64,000 nucleotides of DNA from NCBI GenBank assembly GCA_015501585.1, contig JADNRY010000202.1:1-64000 (forward strand), given 5' to 3'. The notes beneath the pieces were generated by a model that ran no database searches, was not told where the DNA came from, and saw only the letters and a program-made list of their open reading frames with translations. This stretch comes from Rhodocollybia butyracea. Its lineage: Eukaryota; Basidiomycota; Agaricomycetes; Agaricales; Omphalotaceae. This document shows, piece after piece, positions 11,775-22,554 of this stretch; positions within the stretch are counted from its first letter, which is position 1; each line of letters starts with the position of its first letter. Both the position numbers and the translations under genes were made by a program.

Positions 11775-13012
11775 TCATGATACCCCTCGTAAAAATCCAT
11801 CCAGCCATCTCCCAATTTTGTCAAACTCCTTCTTATGAACCTCATCCGCGTTGGGCTGATAATCGAACGAATGTTCCATCCCATCTGCAATGCTCATTAC
11901 TGACTGAATACCTGCCTTGGTGAGAAGGTCGTGCAAGTCTAAACTTTCCTGTAAAAGGGCGGCACTGTCGAGCGATCCGTGAAAGAAGTAGACAGGAGAC
12001 CAGGAACTATATGCAGTGCAAAGGCTAGGAAACAGATGTCGATGTTTTTCAGGAATTAGATTTGACAGGATCTCTGATATCGGTTTCGAATCATCTTTCT
12101 GATGATTCTCAGCCTCCTTGCGAAGGGCAGCACTGAGGCCTGGTTCGTGTTCGCCAGTGTAATAATCTAGAAACTCTCCGAGCTGAAGGTACAATCTCCC
12201 TAGGAACATGCGTCTATTGGAAGGAAAGCCTGGGGGACCGGTATTATTCAATGATCCAGGAATTGCCGTAACATCCGATGGCGAATCAGGAGGAAAGTAT
12301 GTGTTGGGCGAGTCTGCGACTGAGAGAGAGCTAGGTGACACACATGCGGGGTAGAGAAATTCGGTGAACAGTGCTGGGTCAAGGATTTCTCGGCCACGAA
12401 AGAAGATGGAATGCTTGAGGGTGTAATAATGAGGAATGAGAAAGTTTCCACCCTGTCCATACATCGAAAAAACAGCTTTGGGCTTCGGTGTCGCGTGCAT
12501 CATGGCAAGGTAAGCACAAAGACTCCCTGCGCTAGTTCCAGCGACCGCTATTCGTTCTGGATCAATATGTATGCGAATTGATCTTGGTTCATCTCCTGAG
12601 GTGCTTGGAGGTATATCCTCGGAGAGATAGAAAGAAAAATCGGCGATAAACCGAAAGACGTCCTTGATATCTTCTAGAACTTCGTGTGCAGTAACAGAGC
12701 CCGATGGAATTAGTCTGTAATCTGGGGAAATAAATATATGGCCTGCATCGGTGATTCGTTCTTCAGTAGCAGTTAGTCTAGATTTCTAGTGTACTTCTGA
12801 GAGTACTGACTTTGCAGCCAACTTGGAAACCAGCTGTTCCTATTTCCAACCGTTAGTCCACCACCGTGAAAGTAAATTAAACCTGCTAGCGATCGGCTGG
12901 AACCTGTAAAGGAGGGTAAAGATGGTATATATATATCGAGTAGAACAGGTAGATCTGAGCTGTCTGATAAGTGAAGTGTCTTATATACCACCGTCCTGCG
13001 TTCAACCGACAT
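11775..13012 (-). CDS. Alpha/beta hydrolase, HSL-type esterase or lipase
   Basis: Carboxylester hydrolase of the hormone-sensitive-lipase (abhydrolase_3) family. All family landmarks are visible in order: the oxyanion-hole motif YFHGGGLTVGN (about 12850 nt), the nucleophile elbow GTSAGS (about 12530), the acid in HGSLDSA (about 11975) and the histidine in MEHSFD (about 11860). Two exons fit, with one intron near 12755-12808; the start at 13012 gives MSVERRTVVY. There is no signal peptide, so the enzyme is probably cytosolic. It is divergent from the CE16-type esterase at 13347 with 334 bases between the starts, so the two may share control elements. The catalytic set is complete and no defect is seen; the natural ester is unknown. 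Confidence 0.85.
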
Positions 13013-13288
13013 CGAAGAAGGATAGGATTAAACGGTCCGGCTGGCCGTGCTGACCCTTCTGTGGCGCTTATAATCAAATAAAGATGTTCAGCTACGACCA
13101 CTCAACAAGCACATGTACATCGAATATTCTCTCCTTGAAGCAGAAATGAAGCAGCTGACGCACAGTCTTATGAGAAGAACCCTTGCTCGGGGCTTTCTCG
13201 GAGTCAGCTAACGGCCCTTCGAGTATATGGTGTAGAAAGAGAGGTCACAAGTTACGCATTCTGGAACAAAATCCCCCTGTTTTTTGGT

Positions 13289-13296
13289 GTATATAA
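13289..13296 (+). promoter_or_regulatory. TATA box of the CE16-type esterase gene
   Basis: TGTATATAAC sits about 55 bases before the ATG at 13347, a suitable distance for a TATA box. It is the clearest core-promoter element between the two divergent esterase genes. Confidence 0.45.
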
Positions 13297-13346
13297 CACG
13301 CGCACAAGACCGAAAGCTCAAGAACAGTCACAAGTACTGAGCCGCT

Positions 13347-14731
13347 ATGAACTTTCTTCTTCGATCCTTCGCGCTATCCTTGTTGGCCACCAGTGGGGCG
13401 CGAGCAGTGGGAGTAGCACGAGGACAGATCAAGAACTTCGTAACATTTGGAGATAGTTATACTGATATTGTCAACGTAGGCGATGGGGGAACAGCTTGGC
13501 CAGTAAATATCATTTGTTTCATTGCTATCTATGTTGTTGACCGTTCAAAGGTATACGCTTCAGGATACTCGGACATAGCGCTTTTCCCGTTCGCTAAATC
13601 CGGCGCAACCTGTTCCAACAATATAACTTTCAGGCCATTCCCCTCGGTGTTTGAAAGCCAGTTGCCAGCATACTTTGAGGAAGTAAGCAATGGTTCGTTG
13701 AAATTGAAACCCGAGGAAACGATTTACACGTTATGGATCGGGACGAACGATCTTGGAGAGAGTGCTCTTTTGACCGGAGACGCAGGTATAGTGAATGACT
13801 TGGTCCTTACGGTTTCCATTTCTGACGTCCTGGATGTAGTGGGTTTTCTTCCGAACGTGACGAATTGTATGGTTGACTGGGTCAAAGTCTTGTATGAGAA
13901 TGGAGCAAGGAACTTCGTGTTCCAGAATGTGAGTTGGTGATTATTCCAAACACCGAGACAAGAGACAATAACACTTGTATCCAAAGATGATTCCGCTCGA
14001 GCTTACCATTCTATATTCTGCGACTGGATATTTCACCAAATTTTGGACATTCCCGCGGTAGCAGTTGGTTTGATACACGTCAGAAATCCTGTACTGACTC
14101 TGGTTGCATTAGAAACTCGACGGAATGGAGTGTTTTCATGAATGAGCTCGTTCTTACCGGGAACGAGGAAACACTGCTTAAGTTAGAGGCATTGTTACCT
14201 CACATTCCAGACGCACACGTCGGTAAGCCATTCGTTGCATATCAGAATCCTGGTCTTGAACGTTGCCTAATCAACCCCCAGCCCACTTTGATTCACATGG
14301 CCTTTTCCAAGATATGTTTAACCACCCTTCCGAATTCCTGAATGGCAAGTTCACATATAGTGGCATAATGCAGTGGAGACCAACAACTCACCAATCGTGC
14401 TCTCTTAGGTACAGCGCCGCTCAATGTAACGGGATGCGTAAACTCGTGTGTATTTCAAGTAAACGACCCAAACAATAGCGTTTGTACTCTGGTCAATGGA
14501 ACAGACCGGGACAGCTACCTCTGGTAAGAAATTCTCAGACGGGACATGGATGAAATACTGAGAAACACGCCTAGGTTTGATGAGCTCCATCCCAGTGAAC
14601 AGGCAAGTACAGAGAAGAAAAAAAGAAAGAAGAAAGTTTAACTTTGTTTGCAGGCCGATCGCATTGTAGCAAGGGAAATGGCTTTGGTGATGGAGGGAAA
14701 AAGTAGCCTTTGGGCAACATGGTTGAGCTGA
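13347..14731 (+). CDS. Secreted GDSL/SGNH esterase (CE16-like)
   Basis: Probable secreted carbohydrate acetylesterase. It starts with a signal peptide (LLRSFALSLLATSGARA). Block I, NFVTFGDSYTD, holds the serine nucleophile; block III, LWIGTNDLG, holds the oxyanion Asn; block V, FDELHPSEQ, holds the Asp and His of the triad. Family CE16 enzymes remove acetyl groups from xylo- and other oligosaccharides outside the cell, and this length and block spacing fit that family better than bacterial GDSL lipases. Introns are clear near 13504-13551, 13930-13986 and 14225-14281, with two or three more short introns near the 3' end. The last exon ends at 14731. Several N-x-S/T sites are present. The substrate is inferred. 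Confidence 0.82.
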
Positions 14732-15923
14732 GGGATCGTTCTGAAAGCCGATTGAATCGTACTTTTCTGTGGACTTTCCTATCTGAAACAAGTATGAAAT
14801 GAGAACAACTTAACTCACTCCACCACGGGAACTGGTATAAGTGCTAATTACTACAGGCAACCAAGGTACTCTCGCGTGAAGAATAGAGGAGATTTGATAT
14901 TGATCGGGGATCAGATCCTCACTGGTGTTTCTTCTCCTTCACTGACGAGGATAGAATCGATAATTCCAGTCCTATCTTTGGATAGTACTTAACAAACGAG
15001 TTTGGACATCATCAATTCTCTCATTCTTTCATCTCCCTCCAGTTCGCGTTCGTATCTCATGTGTTCGTACAGTGGCACTGGGGGTTGACGACAACAGGAA
15101 CGCTATTGACAGACTCGGGGGGCGTTGGCCATGGCATTGAAATGTTAGATGCTTTGATAGCACCTTGACGGGCAAGGCATCTGCAGATTCCTTCAAGTCT
15201 ATAAGTGGGTCATTGAACCTAATACTTAGCCAAGTCCAATGAAATAGTGTGTCTTTCCTAGTCGACGCCTGTGTGTGGATTTCCTTTGAGATGCTATCGA
15301 TATATATGACCTTCGTTAGTACTGGCAGTTATGGGGACGTTTCTTTTGCTGCGCTTCTGCGGATGGGGTTCGAAGCATGTTCGCAGAATGCCTCGTGTTA
15401 TCCTCGCCCCAAACATAGGTGTGAGCCCTCGTTTGCTCCGTCTTCTTGACAAGAGCCAAACTATTCAATTCTGCTTCGCCATGATTCAATACCTCAAGCC
15501 TATACTGTCATTCTTCGTTCTCCTGGTTCGAGGGTTTAGGGTGTACAGGAACTTACTGATCGCAGTCGAAGAACTTGGGCGCATCTAGATTCCCCCGACC
15601 AGCGGTAGCTCTTGTGCATTAGGTCGTAATTCGGTACTTATCCAGAAGACTTAATTCATAAATGACAGGCCACAGATCATGATCATGCTTGGTATGTAGC
15701 CACCATTCAGAATAGTAATGTGCCACGAACTTGTGTTTTCGAGTCTCGCGTCTGTGTTCTTTTATTGGCTGATGACATGCACCACTAGAAGCATTGGACA
15801 GACTCGGTATAAGTAGAAAGATACTTAGCAATCCCAACCGGCTTTCATCCTCTATTGAGGTAAATTCTGTAGTAAGCCCATTGTCTTGTTTGTTCATATT
15901 CTACGCTAATACCATTTGGTCCC
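14732..15923. other. Intergenic, no gene seen
   Basis: About 1.2 kb with only short open frames (for example 15331-15588 on plus, 15619-15897 on minus) that show neither recognisable motifs nor plausible splice partners. The last 100 bases may hold the promoter of the GTPase gene. Confidence 0.45.
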
Positions 15924-17111
15924 ATGCATAGATACTTGATGGGCGGTGTGGTATCTGCCGGTAAAAAAATCTTCAAAGCCATATCTGGCATATTCAGGCC
16001 GAACCCCACAATGGCTGTAATAGAACATCATCATGATAACCAGGCGCAACTTTCCGAGGCATTGTTGCAGGCGAATTCAACACAACAGCGAGCCAATGAA
16101 GCTCAACGCAAGGCCGAAGAAGATCAGCGCAAGGCCGATGAGGCCCAGCTCAGGGCTGAAGAAAACCAGCGCAGCGCTGATGAGGCTCGGCTTAGAATAG
16201 AGGCACAAGCAATGGAGATCGTACGCCAGGCTAAAGAGTCACAGCTCCAGGCTGAAAATGCGCAGCGCCGGGCAGAGGCGACACTGCGCGACGCTGAAGA
16301 GGTCAGGCGCAAGGTCGAAGCCGAGTATACATTCGGGATTCCGCTAGCTGAATTGCCCACGAGGGAGGAGAGGGAGGAGACCGAGAGACGCTACCACTAC
16401 AGAAGAGACAGACTGCATATAGCGATAGCTGGCTTTACAGGAACTGGAAAGTCATCGCTGATTAATGCTTTTCGTGGTCTCAAAGACATCCACAAAGACG
16501 CAGCGGCCACAGGCCACAACGAGACCACCAAATATGTCGGACGATATCCTGATCCTAAACTTCCAGTCGTTTGGTTTGACGTTCCTGGAGCTGGTACACT
16601 TAACACGCCAGACTGGAAGTATTTCAATGCCCAAGGTCTCTACATCTTTGACGCAGTCCTCATTGTCTTCAACCAACGTTTCACGGCGACCGACATTGCG
16701 ATTCTTAGAAATTGCAAGCGTTACGAGATCCCCTCGTACATCGTACGATCACAGTCCGATTTGACTCTCCAAAAAATCGTCAAAAAAAAGGAAGAGGCCA
16801 AACATTGTGATGACGAGGACGAGGACGAAGACGAAGAGGATGATCCGAGGATTGTCACTGAAGCACGCCGCGAGTACAAAGAGAGTACAAGCGAGAGTGT
16901 GGCGAAGAACTTGAAAGATGCCGCGGAGAGCTTGAAAGATGCTACTCTTGCTGATGTTGCTCAGAAAAAGGTATATCTGGTGAGCAACGATACAGTTTAC
17001 GCTGTGGTCACTGGGAAAAAGAAAAATTCGAAAAAGCTGGCTTTCTTCGACGAAAAGGAGCTTGTAGGGGACCTTCTTCACGACGCGAACGAGCGACGAC
17101 TCAGCAATTAG
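15924..17111 (+). CDS. IRG-like P-loop GTPase with heptad-repeat stalk
   Basis: A single exon of 395 codons. The N-terminal part has a basic, partly amphipathic segment (about residues 8-25), then a long coiled coil (about 40-145) built of 7-residue units of the form AQRKAEE / DQRKADE / AQLRAEE / NQRSADE. The GTPase domain follows: G1 GFTGTGKSSL near residue 170, G3 DVPGAG near 219 and a G4-like RSQSD near 275. The DxPGxG form and the C-terminal helical part (ESVAKNL) resemble interferon-inducible IRG GTPases, which act on intracellular membranes. Homologues occur in fungi but their role is not established. A poly-Asp/Glu run lies at about 292-302. The residue at the TKxD position is replaced (SQSD), so nucleotide specificity is uncertain. 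Starts at 15939 or 16011 are possible alternatives. Confidence 0.75.
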   Translation: MHRYLMGGVVSAGKKIFKAISGIFRPNPTMAVIEHHHDNQAQLSEALLQANSTQQRANEAQRKAEEDQRKADEAQLRAEENQRSADEARLRIEAQAMEIVRQAKESQLQAENAQRRAEATLRDAEEVRRKVEAEYTFGIPLAELPTREEREETERRYHYRRDRLHIAIAGFTGTGKSSLINAFRGLKDIHKDAAATGHNETTKYVGRYPDPKLPVVWFDVPGAGTLNTPDWKYFNAQGLYIFDAVLIVFNQRFTATDIAILRNCKRYEIPSYIVRSQSDLTLQKIVKKKEEAKHCDDEDEDEDEEDDPRIVTEARREYKESTSESVAKNLKDAAESLKDATLADVAQKKVYLVSNDTVYAVVTGKKKNSKKLAFFDEKELVGDLLHDANERRLSN

Positions 17112-17365
17112 AACTGGACTTTGATAGTTGATTTCACCCCAAGCACCCATCCGGTGATCTAGTACTCCATCTTGTAGAATCACAGCACACTTGAACCATT
17201 TTTCTTCTCAAATTTCGGGCCTTTTGAGTGAGACATCAATACGACGTCTGGCAGCCATTCAGTCCTCGAAGCAACTAGTATCAAGCGGGCAATGAGTGAA
17301 CAATAAGCGAAACCAGTATAAGGAAGGCATCTTAAGCACTTAAAAACCGGGGAGAAAAAGTTGAT

Positions 17366-17410
17366 TGGACAAATCCGGATTTGAACCGGAGACCTTTCGC
17401 ATCGTTACCA
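17366..17410 (-). repeat. tRNA-related short repeat, copy 1
   Basis: On the minus strand the string GCGAAAGGTCTCCGG is followed by TTCAAATCCGG, which has the form of a tRNA T-arm (B box). It then runs into ATTTGTCCA and a T run. No matching D-arm (A box) or acceptor partner lies upstream, so this is a tRNA-derived fragment and not a tRNA gene. Three related copies lie at 22331, 22480 and 24575. It sits just outside the left end of the large inverted repeat. Confidence 0.5.
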
Positions 17411-17441
17411 AAATGCAAAGCGAACGTGAATTGGAATTGGA

Positions 17442-19862
17442 ATTGATTACACGGCCCATTCAGCCTCAGCTGAAAGCGGTCCCCCGAAGGGAACTAGCCG
17501 GTCCCTACACCAGCACAGGCAGCGAGCTCGACTCTCATGGAGAAGGTAGACTGCGAGGCCGATGCAGGGATGTTAGCAAGGCCAGGTACATAAGTACAAG
17601 GCTAGCTGTTACGATTACCTATCTACAGCTCAATGGAGCACATTCTGCCCTAATGAAAAAGAGGGAGGGAGCTAGGGCAAAACCAGGTCCCCAAGCAGGC
17701 GTAACCGCACTGTGGCCTTAATGGCTCTTGCGAGATCCTGGGCGGCTTCCTGTGCTATCCCTATTTGCACAAGTTACCAAATCCCACGCAACCAGTGGCG
17801 AAACCGGCGCACCAGCACCCTAGGGTTTTATGTGAACGTAAGGAGCATTCATACGCTATCAGAATCCCCCCAACCTCTTTGTAAACAAACTGTACCCTTG
17901 TCACTCCAGTTGAAGGACAAATCGGTTATGAGCAAGCGAGGAGTGTCCCCATTAATGAGCTAAACAGGGGGTGAAGGTCTGTTATAGGGAATGCCTATAA
18001 AATATGGCAGTCCGTGCAAAGAGTTGTAAATTCTGCCAACTCGAAATAATTCCAAGAGAGTGAGTGGCTCAAGAGAGGAGAGCTTTGGGAGGGAGGAGCA
18101 GGCCACCAGGAGCCACAGCAGATGATTGAAGGGTGGGAGATCAAAATGACCCAAGGACAAGCCAGCCTCTGTTCAGTTTTAACACTCACTTTCAATCTGA
18201 TAATTTCAGATGGTAGGGCTGATGTATCAGAGAACTGGGAGTGCCAACAGTAATGGGAGGGATACAGATGCTGTAGCCAGGTAGAAGGGCGTAAATCTCA
18301 AACCTGGAGTATCACAGGTCCATGGGATGAAGAATCCGTAATATCGGAGGCGGCAAAGGCAGCGAAAGCAACAAATACTATATACAAGTTCATCAGCATA
18401 CATAGATCTATATAGCATACCTTGGACACTTCCTAAGTCATCTGCGAGACGATGTAGCAGCAGTAGCGACTCTAGCGACTATGTCTCAGGATGCCTTGGG
18501 ACATATTTCTTGTGAGACGACCCAGTTGTTGTTCTGAGACCCGGAAACTGGTAAGAAGATAAGGAATTATAGTGTAGAGTAGAGCTGCAGAGTTGGCTGG
18601 GTTAAAAGTTCGATCCGAAAATATAGATGGTGGTGGTCGATAGGTCATAACCCCTACATGATCTGACCACCACCATCTATATTTTCGGATCGAACTTTTA
18701 ACCCAGCCAACTCTGCAGCTCTACTCTACACTATAATTCCTTATCTTCTTACCAGTTTCCGGGTCTCAGAACAACAACTGGGTCGTCTCACAAGAAATAT
18801 GTTCCAAGGCATCCTGAGACATAGTCGCTAGAGTCGCTACTGCTGCTACATCGTCTTGCAGATGACTTAGGAAGTGTCCAAGGTATGCTATATAGATCTA
18901 TGTATGCTGATGAACTTGTATATAGTATTTGTTGCTTTCGCTGCCTTTGCCGCCTCCGATATTACGGATTCTTCATCCCATGGGCCTGTGATACTCCAGG
19001 TTTGAGATTTACGCCCTTCTACCTGGCTACAGCCTCTGTATCCCTCCCATTACTGTTGGCACTCCCAGTTCTCTGATACATCAGCCCTACCATCTGAAAT
19101 TATCAGATTGAAAGTGAGTGTTAAAACTGAACAGAGGCTGGCTTGTCCTTGGGTCATTTTGATCTCCCACCCTTCAATCATCTGCTGTGGCTCCTGGTGG
19201 CCTGCTCCTCCCTCCCAAAGCTCTCCTCTCTTGAGCCACTCACTCTCTTGGAATTATTTCGAGTTGGCAGAATTTACAACTCTTTGCACGGACTGCCATA
19301 TTTTATAGGCATTCCCTATAACAGACCTTCACCCCCTGTTTAGCTCATTAATGGGGACACTCCTCGCTTGCTCATAACCAATTTGTCCTTCGACTGGAGT
19401 GACAAGGGTACAGTTTGTTTACAAAGAGGTTGGGGGGGATTCTGATAGCGTATGAATGCTCCTTACGTTCACATAAAACCCTAGGGTGCTGGTGCGCCGG
19501 TTTCGCCACTGGTTGCGTGGGATTTGGTAACTTGTGCAAATAGGGATAGCACAGGAAGCCGCCCAGGATCTCGCAAGAGCCATTAAGGCCACAGTGTGGT
19601 TACGCCTGCCTGGGGACCTGGTTTTGCCCTAGCTCCCTCCCTCTTTTTCATTAGGGCAGAATGTGCTCCATTGAGCTGTAGATAGGTAATCGTAACAGCT
19701 AGCCTTGTACTTATGTACCTGGCCTTGCTAACATCCCTGCATCGGCCTCGCAGTCTACCTTCTCCATGAGAGTTGAGCTCGCTGCCTGTGCTGGTGTAGG
19801 GACCGGCTAGTTCCCTTCGGGGGACCGCTTTTAGCTGAGGCTGAATGGGCCGTGTAATCAAT
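17442..19862. repeat. Large near-perfect inverted repeat, 1.2 kb arms
   Basis: The left arm (17442-18638) is the reverse complement of the right arm (18665-19862), with a 26-base unpaired centre (18639-18664). Coordinates of matched positions sum to 37303 along most of the arms and to 37304 outside a homopolymer (six C at 17866, seven G at 19432). I found about ten base differences, so the arms are roughly 99% identical. Both outer ends begin ATTGATTACACGGCCC. No transposase, reverse transcriptase or long coding frame is present; the open frames that mirror each other in the two arms are by-products of the symmetry. The left copy carries extra bases at the centre that read TGTAGGGGTTATG outward, which could be the true end of an element of which the right copy is truncated. 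No target-site duplication could be recognised. It could be a fold-back element, two head-to-head solo LTRs, or an assembly palindrome. Confidence 0.85.
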
Positions 19863-20772
19863 CCAATCCATATGCCCATCCTTGATATAAAGCGACTGAT
19901 ATGTTGTATTTCGTCGAGGTATTCAAAGCTGTTACAAGTCCGCTCAGGCTCCCTCGTACTTCCTTCCCCTCGAAATCGCTTTGGACTGAGCTTTGACATT
20001 GATGGTGCAGTTTCGGAGGTGATCCCGGAGAATAAAACCCACCACACTGGTCGTCGAAGACGCGAAAGCGAATCGGGTCGTTCTTGCTCGACGTCATCAT
20101 TTATTGTCAAGCTCAGGCGTATTTAGCTCGTATCTGAAGAGTGTACATTTGTGAGCTCCTTGATTTTAGTATCTTCAAGTCAAGTTTAAGACTTACTTAT
20201 TACTGATGAGCGCCCATCTTGGAAAACCGTGAGCGAAAACATTACTGGTGTGTTATATAACATGTTGAATGTTTTGATAGCGCATATTAATTGTGGTACC
20301 AACATGTCTCTCCAGAATACGTACTGCATGCGCAATCTTTTACCCAGACCTAGTATGGCAGGCTTCCCTGGTACTATAGGGGCTATTCCTGTGACTTCAA
20401 CTTAAGTATCTCATTGGCATACTCAACAATCACCACGTAAGCTTTCTGCCTTTTACTCGAACCCAATGAAACTCGGTAAAGGTAGTGGAGTCATAGGGAG
20501 CCATATCCGAACACAATTGTAAATGTTTTTATTTCCTGACACATGTGGGCTGGAAACGCCGCAGGAATTTCATAGAAACCGGTGCCGATAGGCCTACGCT
20601 CGAGTCAAAGGCAAGGTGAAAGGACTACTTAATACTATGCTGAATCCGAGCCTTCGGCTCCAGAATATAACGAGACTGAGCTGTTTCTACGATTTAAAAA
20701 ATCAAAGCATCCAGTGTCGCGGAAGTTGCACAGTCTCTCCCACCCAGGAAATCTTCACTAAACTCTCGCTGT
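19863..20772. other. Intergenic; promoter of arrestin-like copy 2
   Basis: No gene is supported. An open frame crossing the right end of the inverted repeat on the minus strand (to 20110) is explained by the repeat plus chance. The final 110 bases hold an AATATAAC element. The 12 bases just before the start resemble the leader of arrestin-like copy 1. Confidence 0.4.
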
Positions 20773-22235
20773 ATGCTTCCATTAGATACTGCAAGTCTTG
20801 TACAACTTCAGCTTCCATCATACAACTCTATATTTCCGCCCCCAACTTATTCCTCTGATCCAGTATGCGGAGAGCAGTCAATTCAACTTACCCGTCGTAC
20901 CAGACCTCGTCCTGCTGGGACGTTCGCTCAAAGGTTTGGTAGTATAACGGTACTTTTAACGGACCAAGAGGAGGGGGTGTCGATACCGGTTTATGGAAGA
21001 CAAAGTGCGGTAAAAGGTATCATCAATCTTGATCTACCAGAAGCTGCAAGGGAGGTTAAAGTCAAGGTATATGATATTTCCTCAGTATATGCACTGTCTT
21101 GTCGATATGGACTAACGCTTACGAGCTACATGGTCATATGGACCTTGTCATTTCAGGCGGGACCTCTCAGAATACTATTCTTGCAGATTATGTGTACACG
21201 GTATGGAGGCACAATCAAGACACATCCGACCAAGGTTCTGCTACATGCCCTTCCAAGCTACCCTTCACATGTATGTTCCCCTCCACGTTCAAGGATAGCA
21301 TGGGTCGTGAATACCCGCTACCACCTTCGATGCAGGCTGCATATCCTGGTTCATCCGGTTTGTATGCCAATTGCACGTATAGGTTAACGGTTAATATCGT
21401 AAAACGAGGGTTTTTTGCACAGGTCAAGAAGTAAGTATAGTTTTTTTTGCGCTTGTTTATGTTGGTATGCGGTTGACTTTACTATGTTTTTTTTAGGCTC
21501 GTTATTCCTCTCCACTATTATCCTAGAACAAGACCACTTATGCTTATGAACTCCAATACGACTCTGGACTTGTTTTCTGACGTCAAGATTTCTCCAGAGG
21601 AATGGTACCAAACAATGATAGTGGTACAATCGCGAGAGCCTACCGTTACTCCCCCAGTACAGTGCAGCGCAAGTTATCCCTTTTAAAAGCTTATTGGCTA
21701 TTAACATCTGTCTTTGTAGCTTTTCATCCCTTCTATCAAAGTATTCGCCCTTTCCGATGCCATTCACTTTCATGTTCAGATAACGGGACCACTATTTTCA
21801 TTGCGTCAACTTGTTTATTCCAAACTCTATAAATCAACAGGTTCCCCACATGCGTCAGCCAAACTTGCCCCAAAAATTCGCGTATACCTCATGCGACAGA
21901 TTGTTGTCAATTTAGGAGGTCAAAGGGGATGGAAAAACATCACATTGGGGGAGGGGATAGTCAGTCCTAGGCCACCGCCTATCGTGAATTCCTCCATACC
22001 CGCATTCGATGGGCAGCCTGTGGAAGACAGCCTCGACTGGGAAGGGAAAGTGCGATGTGACGAGGATGTGACATGTGGCACTCCCGGATTCATAACCAGG
22101 CATTTGACGGTCCAGGATTTCCTGGTGCTATCAGTATCTCCTGCAGACCCAACAAAGTCAAACCTGATGTCTACACAAGTACCAGTGGCGATCAAACTCG
22201 TCACGAATCGTGCGGAGGCGTGGAGGGAGGATTGA
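20773..22235 (+). CDS. Arrestin-like protein, copy 2
   Basis: Four exons (20773-21066, 21126-21430, 21497-21668, 21720-22235) give 428 residues with frame preserved. It is a close paralogue of the gene at 10172-11596: the same exon plan, nearly identical stretches around the KDSMGREYPLPPSM block, the SPHASAKLAPKIRVYLMRQ strand and the RAEAWRED end. The third intron uses a GC donor (AGC followed by GCAAGT) where copy 1 has GT. The frame is open from end to end and the differences are mostly conservative, so both copies look functional. Arrestin-type adaptor function in transporter turnover is inferred from family pattern. The two copies lie in the same orientation about 10.6 kb apart and enclose the esterase pair, the GTPase and the inverted repeat. 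Confidence 0.7.
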
Positions 22236-22330
22236 TTATTGGGCGGATATGCACTCCCCAACCTTGGCACGATCCTAGTTCCTGGACCTCCAAAAAATAA
22301 AGACTGGTGAGAATACTGTAGGATATCAGT

Positions 22331-22410
22331 AGATAAATCCGGTGTTTTGAGCCAGAGACCTTTCGCATGCATCTCAACGAATAGTGCCTCCATTACGCAT
22401 GTAATGCTAT
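22331..22410 (-). repeat. tRNA-related short repeat, copy 2
   Basis: Read on the minus strand it contains AGCATTACATGCG, then a GGCAC and GAG region, then GCGAAAGGTCTCTGG and CTCAAAACACCGGATTTATC. The 3' half matches the T-arm-like block of copies 1 and 4 and the 5' half matches copy 3. It lies within 200 bases of the 3' end of arrestin-like copy 2. Confidence 0.45.
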
Positions 22411-22479
22411 TCGAAAGGGCACATCTTTTTAGCGTCATAGCATAGATAAAAAAGCAACTTGACACTTGTACTACAAGCC

Positions 22480-22554
22480 TATAGACAGACCAGGTTTTGA
22501 AACGGAAACCTTTCGTAGACGCACACTCGACTGCGTGCCGTATATAATGCTTAC
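22480..22554 (-). repeat. tRNA-related short repeat, copy 3
   Basis: On the minus strand: AGCATTATATACGGCACGC, a TGCGTCT, then CGAAAGGTTTCCGTTTCAAAACCTGG and TGTCTAT. It shares the order of blocks with copy 2 over about 75 bases but is diverged. It is in the same orientation and about 70 bases from copy 2. Confidence 0.4.

Noticed and set aside
15249..15588. Plus-strand frames in the spacer before the GTPase
   Set aside because: Short, overlapping in two frames, with no motif or exon partner.
17366..17440. A tRNA gene on the minus strand beside the palindrome
   Set aside because: Only the T-arm part is convincing; there is no A box, no paired acceptor stem and no sensible anticodon arm.
17960..19343. 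Mirror-image open frames in the two arms (for example 18227-18418 minus and 18885-19076 plus)
   Set aside because: They exist in pairs only because the arms are inverted copies. They have no recognisable domain, are short, and lack plausible initiation or splice context.
17442..19862. Complete LTR retrotransposon
   Set aside because: The repeats are inverted, not direct, and no gag, protease, reverse transcriptase or integrase is coded between or inside them. Head-to-head solo LTRs remain possible.
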